The position numbers and the translations under genes are program-made. DNA of 64,000 nucleotides from Deltaproteobacteria bacterium (GTDB lineage: Bacteria > Desulfobacterota > RBG-13-43-22), in contig JACQYK010000085.1 of the NCBI GenBank assembly GCA_016208255.1, positions 1-64,000 of the forward strand, given 5' to 3'. Position 1 is the stretch's first letter. Every line of letters begins with the position of its first letter. Under the pieces are notes generated by a model that did no database searches, was not told the origin of the DNA, and saw only the letters and a program-made list of their open reading frames with translations. This document shows positions 1 to 8,945 of this stretch, in pieces.

Positions 1-79
1 TGTCAATATTTTTCCCGGTTTTTCTTCCTATTTGGACTTCCCAAACCATGAATTATCCTATATCATTTATTGGTATAAA

Positions 80-619
80 TCAAGACTTTTTCTTTCTAAG
101 CTTTACAACCTTCTCTTGCGTGGTCTGATCCCCGACGGTCAGGCTCGGAAGCCGTTTAACGGCCTCTTGCATAGCCCCAGGCCCCAGGTGTGCATAACGT
201 GCGCTCATTTGAACGGTAGAATGGCCCAATAGTTTTCCTATGGTGTAAATGTCCGTTCCGGCCTCGGCCAGCCATGAAGCGTAAGAATGCCTCAGAGTAT
301 GGAAGACAATCTTTTGCCTTTGGTCGGTTATTCCTTTATTAAAACCCATTGCCTCGACCGCGTCCCGGAAGGTGGTCGGCGTGTCGGTGTATTCCCGACC
401 GTCAAAGGTAGGGAATACTAAGTCTTCAGGGTTTTCCCTCTCCCGGCCTTCCAACATTCCCCGGATCTCCGGGGTCATAAAGGCCATCCGGCTCTTGCTC
501 CCTTTGGCATCGAGTTTTGGGTGACCGTGGCCTTTTAATGGGTGACCCCTTGGGCTGGGATTTTGCGGCTTAGGAGAATTACTCGTAATAGCCTCATTCA
601 TGATCTTCTGCCCTATCAT
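80..619 (-). pseudogene. Tyrosine recombinase (phage-type integrase), C-terminal remnant
   Basis: The 179-residue frame carries the second half of a tyrosine recombinase catalytic domain: the H-x-x-R box HTLRHSYASWL (His107, Arg110), LGH with His133, and the tyrosine nucleophile in SARYAHL (Tyr142). The N-terminal SAM-like DNA-binding domain and the first catalytic arginine, normally about 100 residues earlier, are absent, and residues 1-40 do not look like an integrase. Full-length enzymes are 300-400 residues. The piece is therefore probably inactive DNA left by an integrated element. The next gene is divergent, and no attachment site or tRNA was recognised beside it. A short but expressed protein cannot be excluded. 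Confidence 0.75.
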
Positions 620-754
620 CCTTCTTGACCTTACCTTTCACTTAATTTATCCTCGGCCTATTAACAAGAAACCTTTTGTTGAGAAATATTGAAAGTCAAT
701 ACTTTATTTCTGGACTTTAACTTTTGAAGTTAGCCAAAGGAAAGGAGAAAAATC

Positions 755-1594
755 ATGGGCAAATTGGAAGGCAAAGTGGCCATTGTGACAGGAGCGAGCC
801 GGGGTATCGGTAAAGCTATATCCAAGCTCTTCGCGACTGAAGGGGCCAGGGTGGTTTGTGCCGCTCGCACCCTGGACGAAGGGGAGCATGTTTTCGAAGG
901 TTCTCTCAACACGACGGTTTTAGAAATCCAGCAGTCTGGAGGCACTGCTTTAGCCGTTCAGACCAATACCGCCTCCGAGAATAGCTGTATCCAGCTTGTT
1001 CAGACTGCCAAGCAAACCTTCGGTCCTGTCGATATATTGGTTAACAATGCAGCTCTTACTTATTTTATCCCAGTCAAAGACATGGGAGTACACCAATGGG
1101 ATCGTTCCTGGGCAGTCGGCCCTCGTGCTGTTTTTATCCTATCTAAAACAGTTCTGCCGGATATGATCGAACGCCGTAGCGGAGCTATCGTCAATATTTC
1201 TTCCGGAGCAGCCATTGGCCCAGGGCGTGGTCCTTATCAACCAACCACCCGCAGCAGTACCAAGTATGGGGCGGAAAAAGCAGCCATAGAGCGTTTCTCT
1301 CAAGGACTGGCTGAAGAAGTTTACCCCTACGGTATAACCGTGGCGGCCTTGTCTCCTTCGCAAGTTGTGGTCACACCGGGCACGATCTATTTCAAATTAA
1401 CGGCCCCGGAAAATCCAGACAGCGAGCCCCCGGAGATCATGGCCAAAGCCACCCTCCTTCTGGCTTCCGAGCCGCTGGACAAGGTTACCGGTCTGGTTAC
1501 TTATAGCCAAGCCATACTCAAGGACTATGGCTGGATCAGCCATGGTAAGGGTATCGGCATCGACCGACCGGGCAGTGGATACAGCCAGAGGTAA
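755..1594 (+). CDS. SDR-family NAD(P)-dependent oxidoreductase
   Basis: Classical short-chain dehydrogenase of 279 residues with a Rossmann cofactor motif TGASRGIG (12-19), NNAA near 97-100, the active-site serine region ISS near 148-150 and the catalytic Tyr171/Lys175 in YGAEK. It reduces a carbonyl or oxidises an alcohol with NAD(P); the substrate is unknown. The ATG follows a good ribosome binding site (AAAGGAAAGGAG) with 6-7 bases of spacing. An insertion near residues 155-168 (GPGRGPYQPTTRSST) precedes the catalytic tyrosine, a feature recalled from SDRs annotated with acyl-CoA metabolism. It stands alone between an integrase remnant and a convergent MFS gene. Confidence 0.85.
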   Translation: MGKLEGKVAIVTGASRGIGKAISKLFATEGARVVCAARTLDEGEHVFEGSLNTTVLEIQQSGGTALAVQTNTASENSCIQLVQTAKQTFGPVDILVNNAALTYFIPVKDMGVHQWDRSWAVGPRAVFILSKTVLPDMIERRSGAIVNISSGAAIGPGRGPYQPTTRSSTKYGAEKAAIERFSQGLAEEVYPYGITVAALSPSQVVVTPGTIYFKLTAPENPDSEPPEIMAKATLLLASEPLDKVTGLVTYSQAILKDYGWISHGKGIGIDRPGSGYSQR

Positions 1595-1649
1595 TTTAAG
1601 AAAGACGAATTATTGGGACAGCCCGGTGATTCGAGCAGGGTTGTCGTAC

Positions 1650-2885
1650 CTACCTTAGCCTTTTAAGCGGGGGGTGAATGACGGAGATGGCAACCAGAAA
1701 AATGAACAGAATCGCCCCACCGGCCGAAACGACCAGGGCCGCGCCTGAAAGTTGGGCCAATGCTCCGGCAGGTAAAGCCGCCAGAGGCATTAATCCCCAG
1801 GTCATGATGAAAATGCTCATCACCCTGCCGACCAGTGCCGGAGGCGTATTGGACATGATTAAGGACATGATGAGGGTCAGGAAAATCGATCCGCCGATTC
1901 CGACAAAAAAGAGGAAGACCATGGCCACCCCCAGGCTCCCTGCCAGGCCGAAACAGACCAAAGAAAGCCCGAACAGCATACCCGATGACAGCATTAAAAG
2001 GCCCTTGCGCTGGAAATCGCCTAAAGCCGCAATGAAAAAAGACCCGCAAAAGGCGCCGATTCCGGCGGAAGACATGAGAAACCCAAGTCCTGTTTCCCCG
2101 GCTTTAAAAACCGTCTTGGCAAATACCGGCATGAGGGGAATATAGGAGGTGGCGGTGATGAGCGGGACGAAGGCCATCACCAGCAAACTTGACAAAGTGG
2201 GATTCGATCGGACATATCGGAGGCCTTCCAGAACATCGTTTATCATCGAAGCCCCTCCCTGCCGGTCTGCTTTTTTCGGCGATTTTTCTCCTTTTGGGAG
2301 AAACAGGAGAGAAAAAAAGGCCAGTCCGTAGCCTAGCGCTACAATTCCATAGACCCCGGGAATATCTATAATACTCAGCAAAACGCCGGCCAGGGCCGGC
2401 GAACCCATTCGACAGATATTGCCCGCGATTGAATTCAAGGCCAGGGCATTGGTCAACTCCTCTTCCTTTACCAGTTCCATTAAAATGGCCTGACGGCCCG
2501 GCAGGTTGAAAGAGGAAACCATGCCCGAAACCAGTGAAGCCACCACCAGGTGCCACAAAACGACCACTTGGAAAACTACCAGACCGGTGATGGCCAGGGA
2601 GATAAAACAAAGACCAGCCTGGGTCAAGAGCAGGAGGTTTTTTTTCCTGACCCGGTCGGCCACCGCGCCACCAAAAAGAGAAAACAGGATCAGCGGAATA
2701 CCTGAACCGGCCATGACGATTCCCAAAGCCAACGGGGACTCGGTCAAGGTGTAAACCAGCCATCCGCCGGCAATGCCCGCCATCTCCATGGCATTGATGG
2801 AGGCAAACGTCCCCAGCCACAGGATACGAAAGCTCCTGTTTTTCAATGAATAGAGGGGATGTTTTCTGGTTTTCTTTTCGGTCAC
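1650..2885 (-). CDS. MFS transporter (EntS-like drug/siderophore exporter type)
   Basis: A 411-residue hydrophobic protein with about 12 predicted membrane segments and the MFS loop 2-3 signature as ADRVRKKN after GGAV. The general layout resembles the EntS/MFS_3 exporters, which expel siderophores, macrolides or other small molecules by proton antiport at the inner membrane. The frame opens with GTG at 2885; the preceding bases show only a weak ribosome binding site, so a start a few codons downstream is possible. No biosynthesis or resistance genes adjoin it, so the substrate cannot be inferred. It is convergent with the SDR gene, with only 55 bases between them. Confidence 0.8.
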   Translation of the reverse strand: MTEKKTRKHPLYSLKNRSFRILWLGTFASINAMEMAGIAGGWLVYTLTESPLALGIVMAGSGIPLILFSLFGGAVADRVRKKNLLLLTQAGLCFISLAITGLVVFQVVVLWHLVVASLVSGMVSSFNLPGRQAILMELVKEEELTNALALNSIAGNICRMGSPALAGVLLSIIDIPGVYGIVALGYGLAFFSLLFLPKGEKSPKKADRQGGASMINDVLEGLRYVRSNPTLSSLLVMAFVPLITATSYIPLMPVFAKTVFKAGETGLGFLMSSAGIGAFCGSFFIAALGDFQRKGLLMLSSGMLFGLSLVCFGLAGSLGVAMVFLFFVGIGGSIFLTLIMSLIMSNTPPALVGRVMSIFIMTWGLMPLAALPAGALAQLSGAALVVSAGGAILFIFLVAISVIHPPLKRLR

Positions 2886-3129
2886 TGAAATATTACCAGC
2901 CGTTGATATTAGGTCATCACTTTCGACACGAAAACGACTCCGATACCATTAGCCAGAATCTTGAGGTTTGTCAACCTTCCGTTCCAGTTTCAACGGTGCT
3001 TCCGCCTTAGGATGAAGCTTAAACGGGATATTGAGATTTTGATGGGATTATTTGGACAACCTGGAGGCTTTATAGAAAGACCAAGAATCCATAAACCCTC
3101 ATCATTTTTTCCTCGGTTATAATTTCTCC

Positions 3130-3158
3130 TTGACCCTCATTCTCACTTATCCTATATT
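3130..3158 (+). promoter_or_regulatory. Candidate sigma70-type promoter
   Basis: TTGACC at 3130-3135 and TATATT at 3153-3158 are separated by 17 bases. The site lies about 140 bases before the GTG start of the GT-C-like membrane protein, in a 410-base gap (2886-3295) where nothing else was recognised. The surrounding sequence is AT-rich, so chance matches are more likely here. Confidence 0.4.
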
Positions 3159-3295
3159 TTTTTCTCAGCCGGTTTAAAATTAAAGTAATTATCAAGGTTA
3201 AAGGTCCCTGCAATTAGAGATCTTTTCCCTGGGCGCGCTCTTTTCCCCAATCGTTGCCTATTCAAGAGGAAGGTTAAAAGAAATTCAGGCACAGC

Positions 3296-4483
3296 GTGAA
3301 AAAAATGGCCGCGATCATCAGATATCTCAAGTCTTCAATCACTCCATTCGGCTTACCCGCCTTCTTTATCCTGATCTCTATCTATCAGGTAGTGACTACT
3401 ACCAAGCCTTATCCCTATTCCATCTCGATTGTCCTTCTGCTCCTCATAACAATATTCTTAGCCTTGTTTCGAAAACCACGTTGGATCATTTATACTTTTT
3501 TACTTATGGCCTTGACTGTCTATATTTTTGTTTTTGTACACATTATTTCCAAATACGAACAAGACTCGAGTTCCACGCGTGATGATGCGGTAGAGATTGC
3601 CGCCAGGGCAACATTAAATGGAGAAAATGCTTGGAACAAGGATGTTGGTCCCCCTATAACAACAGGTCCCACTAGCATTCTGCTTGCACTTCCGTTTGTT
3701 TTCTGGTTTGGGGAGATTAACTGGTTGACCTTTATATTTTGGATGATTTTTTTTCTGATCTTACTTGGGAATGATTTGATTTATCAAAATCACAGTTGGC
3801 CCATAATGGTTTTATTCCTTATTTTGGGACATTTTGGTTTTGAGCATACGTTATTTTGGGGTCTTGATGAGCTTTATTACCCTTTTCTTTATTTGACCTT
3901 GGCTTATTATCTCAGCAAACGTGGAAACTATTTGATCGTTGGAATGCTGTTGGTCGCTGTTTTATTGTCCAGGTTCAGTTATTTTTTCATGATTATTGGA
4001 TTTGGCTTTTGGTATCTCTTTAATTTCCCAATTAATCGGCGACACATTTTTAAAATGATAATAGGGGGTGTTATCGGCAGCTTGGTCATCCTGATGCCTT
4101 TTATTATAATTGGCGGGGAAGATATATGGAATAACAACCCCTGGAATCTTGCTTTTGCTATAAGTGGTACAGCTTGGCCGGATACTAATTTATTTTTTAG
4201 GTTACTCAATCATCTGAATAATAAAATCGGCTCCGAGGCAATGCGCTGGACAAAACTTTTCTCGGTCCTATTAATCATGTTTCCTTCGTCTTGGGGTCTC
4301 CGACTCTTAAAGGTAGAACATCCATTCTGGCACATTACACTGGGGGCCTTTCTCGCCCATACCCTCGTTTGGTTGCCCTCTCATTTACCGATGGATTATG
4401 CCCTAATATTTGTTTTGCCCGCTATGCTGGCAATATCGAATACACCCATGAATAGCTCGCTGGAGGGATCAACCAGCGTATAA
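3296..4483 (+). CDS. Multi-pass membrane protein, possibly GT-C-type glycosyltransferase
   Basis: A 395-residue polytopic protein with about 9-11 hydrophobic segments, starting with GTG. After two or three N-terminal segments there is a soluble loop with an Asp pair and an aromatic/proline-rich stretch (DDAVEIAARATLNGENAW, then GPPITTGPTS). This recalls the first periplasmic loop of GT-C fold enzymes, which transfer sugars from polyprenyl-phosphate donors, where the catalytic Asp sits after the first membrane helix. I do not recognise a specific family, so glycosyltransferase is an inference from topology and the loop. The gene is noticeably more AT-rich than its neighbours, as is the pilin gene after it, which suggests transfer. 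Confidence 0.55.
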   Translation: MKKMAAIIRYLKSSITPFGLPAFFILISIYQVVTTTKPYPYSISIVLLLLITIFLALFRKPRWIIYTFLLMALTVYIFVFVHIISKYEQDSSSTRDDAVEIAARATLNGENAWNKDVGPPITTGPTSILLALPFVFWFGEINWLTFIFWMIFFLILLGNDLIYQNHSWPIMVLFLILGHFGFEHTLFWGLDELYYPFLYLTLAYYLSKRGNYLIVGMLLVAVLLSRFSYFFMIIGFGFWYLFNFPINRRHIFKMIIGGVIGSLVILMPFIIIGGEDIWNNNPWNLAFAISGTAWPDTNLFFRLLNHLNNKIGSEAMRWTKLFSVLLIMFPSSWGLRLLKVEHPFWHITLGAFLAHTLVWLPSHLPMDYALIFVLPAMLAISNTPMNSSLEGSTSV

Positions 4484-4576
4484 TCGAGTTGACCTAAATC
4501 GCAATTGGCTGATTCTAATTAAAAATAACGATTTAGAAAGTAAAATACATGGAAAATGAATCCCTGAAAATAGAAC

Positions 4577-4729
4577 CTATTGCGGAATCCCTTTATCGAT
4601 TTGAGATAAGATTTCCGAGGGCACGTTATATGTTTTCGGTGTAGTCACCTTGAGGAAGTGATACTCGGATTTTCCACTTACTACCAGCGTAAAGGTTTGC
4701 TCTAGGTATTCGATTAGACCAGGGGATAG
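4577..4729 (-). other. Open stretch downstream of the pilin gene, possible remnant
   Basis: The 321-base gap between the membrane protein and the convergent pilin gene holds a 50-codon minus-strand open frame without a start codon. It encodes a beta-rich stretch (EYLEQTFTLVVSGKSEYHF and following) in a different frame from the pilin. It could be a decayed pilin C-terminus or a second pseudopilin fragment. Nothing else was recognised here. Confidence 0.2.
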
Positions 4730-4804
4730 CTACCCTGTAATGGGAGCCCTATATCCGGATTTTGGAAGGCGGCGGCTTGGTTCATTTTTTATGGATGACG
4801 GTTA

Positions 4805-5194
4805 TCACGGTATGGTTTCAGTCGGTCCACCCGTGGCATCAATCTCATATTTATATCCCGGGTATTCGGTATGGGTTCCTGTAACCAATCCATCGGTAGC
4901 AACGGCTATGGAAACGTTGCGACTGACTCGAACCGACTCATAGGGGGGACCGAGAGTATCAGGTCCTGTTGCCGAAGCAGCAGGTATCACAACGGTCGTA
5001 TGTTCAGAGATATAACTCTGAAGCGCGATATGGGCATTTTTAACATCGGATTTTGTTGCTGCCATGTTGGCTTTTTGCCGAAATCTGGCAAACTGGGGGA
5101 GGGCAATAGCCGCTAAAAGACTGATGATGGCCATAACGATCATCAGTTCGAGCAGCGTAAATCCTTTTTTCTTTTTAGCTAATTTTATAATCAA
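4805..5194 (-). CDS. Type IV pilin-like / pseudopilin protein with prepilin leader
   Basis: The 129-residue product begins with a short basic leader ending KKKKG followed by FTLLELMIVMAIISLLAAIA, the class III prepilin signal: cleavage after Gly11 (counting the TTG-encoded Met) by prepilin peptidase, new N-terminal Phe, and Glu at mature position 5. The rest is a short globular domain (about 100 residues) without a cysteine pair. It would be assembled at the inner membrane into a type IV pilus or type II secretion pseudopilus. No other pilus genes are present, so it is an orphan or horizontally acquired pilin. The frame starts with TTG and has a weak ribosome binding site. Base composition is AT-rich, like the preceding membrane protein gene. 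Confidence 0.8.
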   Translation of the reverse strand: MIIKLAKKKKGFTLLELMIVMAIISLLAAIALPQFARFRQKANMAATKSDVKNAHIALQSYISEHTTVVIPAASATGPDTLGPPYESVRVSRNVSIAVATDGLVTGTHTEYPGYKYEIDATGGPTETIP

Positions 5195-5431
5195 AATCTT
5201 TTGTCCGAATAGTCTTAGAATAATCTTGGTGATTTTTTGTATTTATGAAAATGCAAAAAGGATACCAAAATAAAACACAGGGAAAAGGAGAAATTAATTT
5301 AAAATATTAGAAGGTTAAATCGGGATTACTAAATGGAGGGGGCCGTTGGCGCAGCCTGATGACAAAAATTAGTCAAAAAGACCAAGAACTTTCTTAGAGC
5401 AGGAATAAAGTTCGATATGAGTTAATCTAAG

Positions 5432-5452
5432 AAGGCGGGGCCGCCTTTTTTA
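5432..5452 (+). terminator. Rho-independent terminator-like hairpin
   Basis: AAGGCG (5432-5437) pairs with CGCCTT (5442-5447) around a GGGC loop, followed by a run of T. It lies in the 319-base gap between the pilin gene and the first CoA-transferase, about 60 bases before the latter start. No gene on the plus strand ends here, so it may end an unseen small transcript or act as a leader terminator. Confidence 0.5.
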
Positions 5453-5513
5453 TGCGCATTTCCACCAGTAAATGTTATAAGGAGAGAGACCAAAAATTAA
5501 AGAAGGAGGCCGC

Positions 5514-6725
5514 ATGTCTGAGGGAGCCTTATCGGATTTGAAGGTCTTAGAATTCGGACATTTGGTGTCCGCCGCCTATTGTACAAAAATGATGGCGGAT
5601 ATGGGGGCCGAGGTGATCAAGATTGAACCGCCGGGGCAGGGGGATGAAGCCAGAAGGCGAGGCCCCTTTGCCAGGGACCTGCCCGGTCTGGAAAGAAGCG
5701 GGCTGTTTTCCTATCTGAACACCAATAAATTTGGCGTAACCCTAAACCTGGATACCGCCCGGGGAAAGAAGATTTTTCTTGATCTGGTTAAAAATTCAGA
5801 CATCCTGGTCGAGAACCAATCCCCCAAGCGGATCGAGGAACTGGGCCTGACCTATACCGAGTTAGAAAAAATCAACCCCAGGCTGATCATGGTCTCCATT
5901 ACACCCTTCGGGCAGACCGGTCCCAACCGCGATTATAAAGCCCACGAATTAATCACCTACAATGCCTGCGGCTTCGGCTTTTTAACCACCGCCACCCGTG
6001 AGGAACCGGTATTAAAACCGGTCAAGGCCGGAGGCCGGCAGTCGGAGTTCGGGGCGGGGCAGGCCGCCGCCGTGGCGGCCCTGTGTGCTGTTTTTGCCCG
6101 TGATCAGACGGGAGAGGGCCAGCATATAGATCTTTCGATCCAGGAACTCATGGCCGGACAGGCGGAAGCGACTATTCAACACTGGGTCTTTGCCGAAAAC
6201 GAAATGGGCGGGGTTACCAATGCGGTAATGATGCCCATTTTGCCCCTGGAATGTTCGGACGGCTGGGTGTTTCTGATGTGCGTGGAAGATGATCAGTACG
6301 ACCGACTGGTGGTCCTTATGGGCAACCCGGAATGGGCGGAAAGTGAGTTGTTTGCCGACCGTTTTTTACGAGCGGAATATATTGACGCCCTGGCCCCTTT
6401 ATTGACGGAATGGAGTCTGCAGTTTACCAAAGAACAGGTTTTCAAAATATGCCAGGAGGCCCATATCCCGGTCGGACCTTCTTATAACGCCAAGGAAATC
6501 CTGGAAAACGAACATCTGACCGCTCGCCACTATTTTATAGACATCGATCATCCGGAGATCGGACGGGCCAAGTACCCCGCACCCTGTTACCGGCTTTCAG
6601 GGACCCCCTGGAAGATCAAAAGGCCCGCGCCTTTTCTGGGCCAGCACAACCAGGCGATTTATAGTGACCGGTTGGGATATTCAAAAGAAGACCTGATGGC
6701 CCTTTATCAGGCCGGGGTGATTTAG
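5514..6725 (+). CDS. CaiB/BaiF (family III) CoA-transferase
   Basis: A 403-residue protein of the formyl-CoA/carnitine CoA-transferase family. These cytoplasmic enzymes move CoA from a thioester donor to a free acid through an aspartyl intermediate. The N-terminal signature is clear: LKVLEFGHLVSAAYCTKMM, then GAEVIKIEPP and the LNTNKFGVTLNLDT segment. The middle has SITPFGQTGP, and the C-terminal part the usual IDHPEIG and LGQHN motifs. Length is normal. ATG follows GAAGGAGG at good spacing. A second, divergent paralogue starts 54 bases downstream on the same strand, suggesting an operon and possibly a heteromeric enzyme. The acid substrate cannot be assigned. Confidence 0.9.
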   Translation: MSEGALSDLKVLEFGHLVSAAYCTKMMADMGAEVIKIEPPGQGDEARRRGPFARDLPGLERSGLFSYLNTNKFGVTLNLDTARGKKIFLDLVKNSDILVENQSPKRIEELGLTYTELEKINPRLIMVSITPFGQTGPNRDYKAHELITYNACGFGFLTTATREEPVLKPVKAGGRQSEFGAGQAAAVAALCAVFARDQTGEGQHIDLSIQELMAGQAEATIQHWVFAENEMGGVTNAVMMPILPLECSDGWVFLMCVEDDQYDRLVVLMGNPEWAESELFADRFLRAEYIDALAPLLTEWSLQFTKEQVFKICQEAHIPVGPSYNAKEILENEHLTARHYFIDIDHPEIGRAKYPAPCYRLSGTPWKIKRPAPFLGQHNQAIYSDRLGYSKEDLMALYQAGVI

Positions 6726-6779
6726 ATCGGTTTTAAGCTTAAAAATATTTAGGCGATTTTACTATTGGGAGAGGATCCA

Positions 6780-7994
6780 ATGTTCAAGCAGGCCCTGGAA
6801 GGAATAACGATAGCGGATTTCGGTCAAACCTGGGCCGGACCCCATCTTACCCGTACCCTGGGCGACATGGGGGCCCGGATCATTAAAATCGAAAGCCTGA
6901 GAAGGATGGATGTGATCAGGTCCCTTCCGCCCTTCCCCAAGGAAGAAGATCACACCCTGAACAACTCCGGTTACTACAACTGGCTTAATCGCAACAAAAT
7001 GGCGGTAACCCTTGATCTGACGACCGATAAGGGCTCGGCTCTGGCCAAAGAGCTGATCAAGATCTCTGACGCCCTGGTGGAAAACTACTCCCGGGGGGTG
7101 ATGGAGAAGTTTGGTCTTGACTATGAGTCGGTGAAAAAAGTCAACCCGGGAATCATCTATGCCGCCCTCACTTCCATGGGAATGGACGGGCCATATAAGG
7201 ATTTTGCCATGTATGGCCGGCCTCAGGTCTATGTGAGCGGTCTGGCCGAGGTAACCGGCTATCCCGACGGTCCGCCTTTAAGCGTTATGAGCTGGGGCGA
7301 TCCGGTGGCGGCCCATCATGGGGCCTTTGCCCTTTTGGCCGCTCTCCGTCACCGAAAAAAAACCGGCTTGGGCCAGTTCATCGAATTGTCCCAATGGGAA
7401 AGTTTAATCTGTCTGTCGCCGGAAACCATCCTGGAGTACAGCCTTAACGGGCGAATCATGACCCGTCAGGGGAACCGGCATGAAGTCATGGCCCCTCATA
7501 ACTCCTACCAGTGCCGGGAACCTTTAGACTACCTCAACATCGCCGTCTCCAGTGACGAAGAATGGAAGGCCCTCTGCCGGGTCATGGGCAGCCCGGCCTG
7601 GGCCGATGAGGAAAAATTTGCGGACCCTTTTTCCCGCTGGCAGAATCAGGAAGAGCTGGACCGCCATATCGAAGAATGGACGATGGAATCAACGTCCTCT
7701 GAGTTGACCAAACAGTTGCAGGAGGCGGGGGTGGCCGCCTTTCCTTCGCTCAGCAACCGGAGGGTTGTGGAAGACCCCCACCTGAAGGCCCGCGGTTATT
7801 TCGAAGAATGGGATCACCCGGAAGCAGGCCGGCGCCAATATGACGGGATCCTTTGGAAGATGAGTAAAACCCCGGGTAAAATCCGTATGAGAGCGCCCAT
7901 GGTGGGAGAACATAATCAGTACGTCTTCGGTGAACTTTTGGGGATGTCCGGGGAAGAGATCGACCGGCTCATTGAAGAAAAAGTCATTGCTTGA
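6780..7994 (+). CDS. CaiB/BaiF (family III) CoA-transferase, second paralogue
   Basis: Family III CoA-transferase of 404 residues from the preferred ATG at 6780, which follows GGGAGAGG; an upstream TTG at 6765 is in frame but would place the ribosome binding site inside the coding region. Conserved pieces include TWAGPHLTRTLGDMGARIIK near the N-terminus, LNRNKMAVTLDLT, and the C-terminal WDHPEAG and VGEHN motifs. It diverges clearly from the preceding CoA-transferase, so the pair is an old duplication rather than a recent one. Tandem CaiB-type genes occur for two-subunit enzymes such as benzylsuccinate CoA-transferase (BbsEF), but nothing here fixes the substrate. Confidence 0.9.
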   Translation: MFKQALEGITIADFGQTWAGPHLTRTLGDMGARIIKIESLRRMDVIRSLPPFPKEEDHTLNNSGYYNWLNRNKMAVTLDLTTDKGSALAKELIKISDALVENYSRGVMEKFGLDYESVKKVNPGIIYAALTSMGMDGPYKDFAMYGRPQVYVSGLAEVTGYPDGPPLSVMSWGDPVAAHHGAFALLAALRHRKKTGLGQFIELSQWESLICLSPETILEYSLNGRIMTRQGNRHEVMAPHNSYQCREPLDYLNIAVSSDEEWKALCRVMGSPAWADEEKFADPFSRWQNQEELDRHIEEWTMESTSSELTKQLQEAGVAAFPSLSNRRVVEDPHLKARGYFEEWDHPEAGRRQYDGILWKMSKTPGKIRMRAPMVGEHNQYVFGELLGMSGEEIDRLIEEKVIA

Positions 7995-8017
7995 AAAAGA
8001 CTATAATGGATCAGCTG

Positions 8018-8122
8018 TGAAAATTGGATCGACGGGCACAGGGACCGCGTGCGCTGGCCTCCGGCTCCTGGGACTACACGGTCAAACTATGGGATATCAG
8101 CCAACCCGAAGGCGGATCATAA
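8018..8122 (+). pseudogene. WD40-repeat fragment (decayed)
   Basis: Just after the CoA-transferase, one WD40 blade is readable across a frame change: GHRDRVR in one frame, then LASGSWDYTVKLWDI followed by a TAA stop in another. This matches the GH...SGS.D.TVKLWD pattern of beta-propeller repeats. No start codon or other blades remain, so it is the 3' end of a lost WD40 gene. The region 8123-8490 continues as apparently degenerate sequence with no convincing gene. Confidence 0.6.
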
Positions 8123-8490
8123 AACCGCCAGGTTTCAAAATCCCGCTGATTTACTCTCGGGACTGATCGCAGATGTAAGTTCTGTAAAGGATTGCGGGTC
8201 AAATCGGTTACCTGTTTGACCTCAATGCGGGAGGGAAGTCCCTCCGGATAGCCGATGGCGATATATCAGCGGTAATCCTAACCTCGTTTGCCGGATCTTG
8301 CGTGGTGCAGTAGACGGCTCATTAGTTCAATACCTCGCCTTTCCCCGGCGGGCTCTTTTCGACAAGATATCTCCAAAAGAGTGGCGATGAGCGAAGGTTT
8401 CAAGGGGCCAAGGATTCAAGGATTCAAGGAAAATCAAAGAAAAGCCAAAGGGAATTTTTTCTTTATACTGAGAAAAAAAAGAAAAACAGA

Positions 8491-8844
8491 ATGAAAATAA
8501 AATATTTGGGAGATATTACCCCGATTCCATCCGAAAAAATCGGAATTGGGGGCGCTGAAAAGCTGACGATTCGACCGCTGGTGACACAGGCGGACGGCGC
8601 ACTAACCGTTACCATGGTCTTGCTTGAGTTAGCCCCTGGGGGGAGCACGCCGAATCACAGTCATCAGCGGGAGGAAGAGATCTTTGTTAAAAAAGGGACG
8701 GGTCTGCTGAAGTATTCGGGAAAGGATATCCCTTTACATTCCGGGTTTGTGATTTACCTCGGCCCCAATGAAGCCCATCAATTTGTCAACACGGGAAGTG
8801 AGGTCTTGGAGCTATTATGCGTCACGCTTATTCAGAACGTGTAG
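8491..8844 (+). CDS. Cupin-domain protein
   Basis: Single-domain cupin of 117 residues. The first cupin motif is NHSHQREEE (His56, His58, Glu62) and the second is GPNEAHQF (His96), which together form a typical metal site in a small beta-barrel. Such proteins range from isomerases to dioxygenases and sensors, so no reaction is claimed. It starts at ATG 8491 without a strong ribosome binding site; the preceding 370 bases are degenerate. It is alone, with the thioredoxin-like gene 100 bases downstream. Confidence 0.85.
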   Translation: MKIKYLGDITPIPSEKIGIGGAEKLTIRPLVTQADGALTVTMVLLELAPGGSTPNHSHQREEEIFVKKGTGLLKYSGKDIPLHSGFVIYLGPNEAHQFVNTGSEVLELLCVTLIQNV

Positions 8845-8945
8845 GTGTTTTTTTATAAGTTTTTATCATTCATCCCTCACAAAAAGAAGGGGTCCCTGGC
8901 CGTGGTCCCGATGACGGAACGGCCGACTGACGAAAGGGTTTTATT

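Noticed and set aside
3012..3122. A 36-codon frame starting MKLKRDIEILMG
   Set aside because: There is no ribosome binding site, and no similarity to a known small protein was recognised.
5340..5450. A possible tRNA or small RNA near GGCCGTTGGCGCAGCC
   Set aside because: No cloverleaf or T-arm could be drawn; only the terminator-like hairpin is supported.
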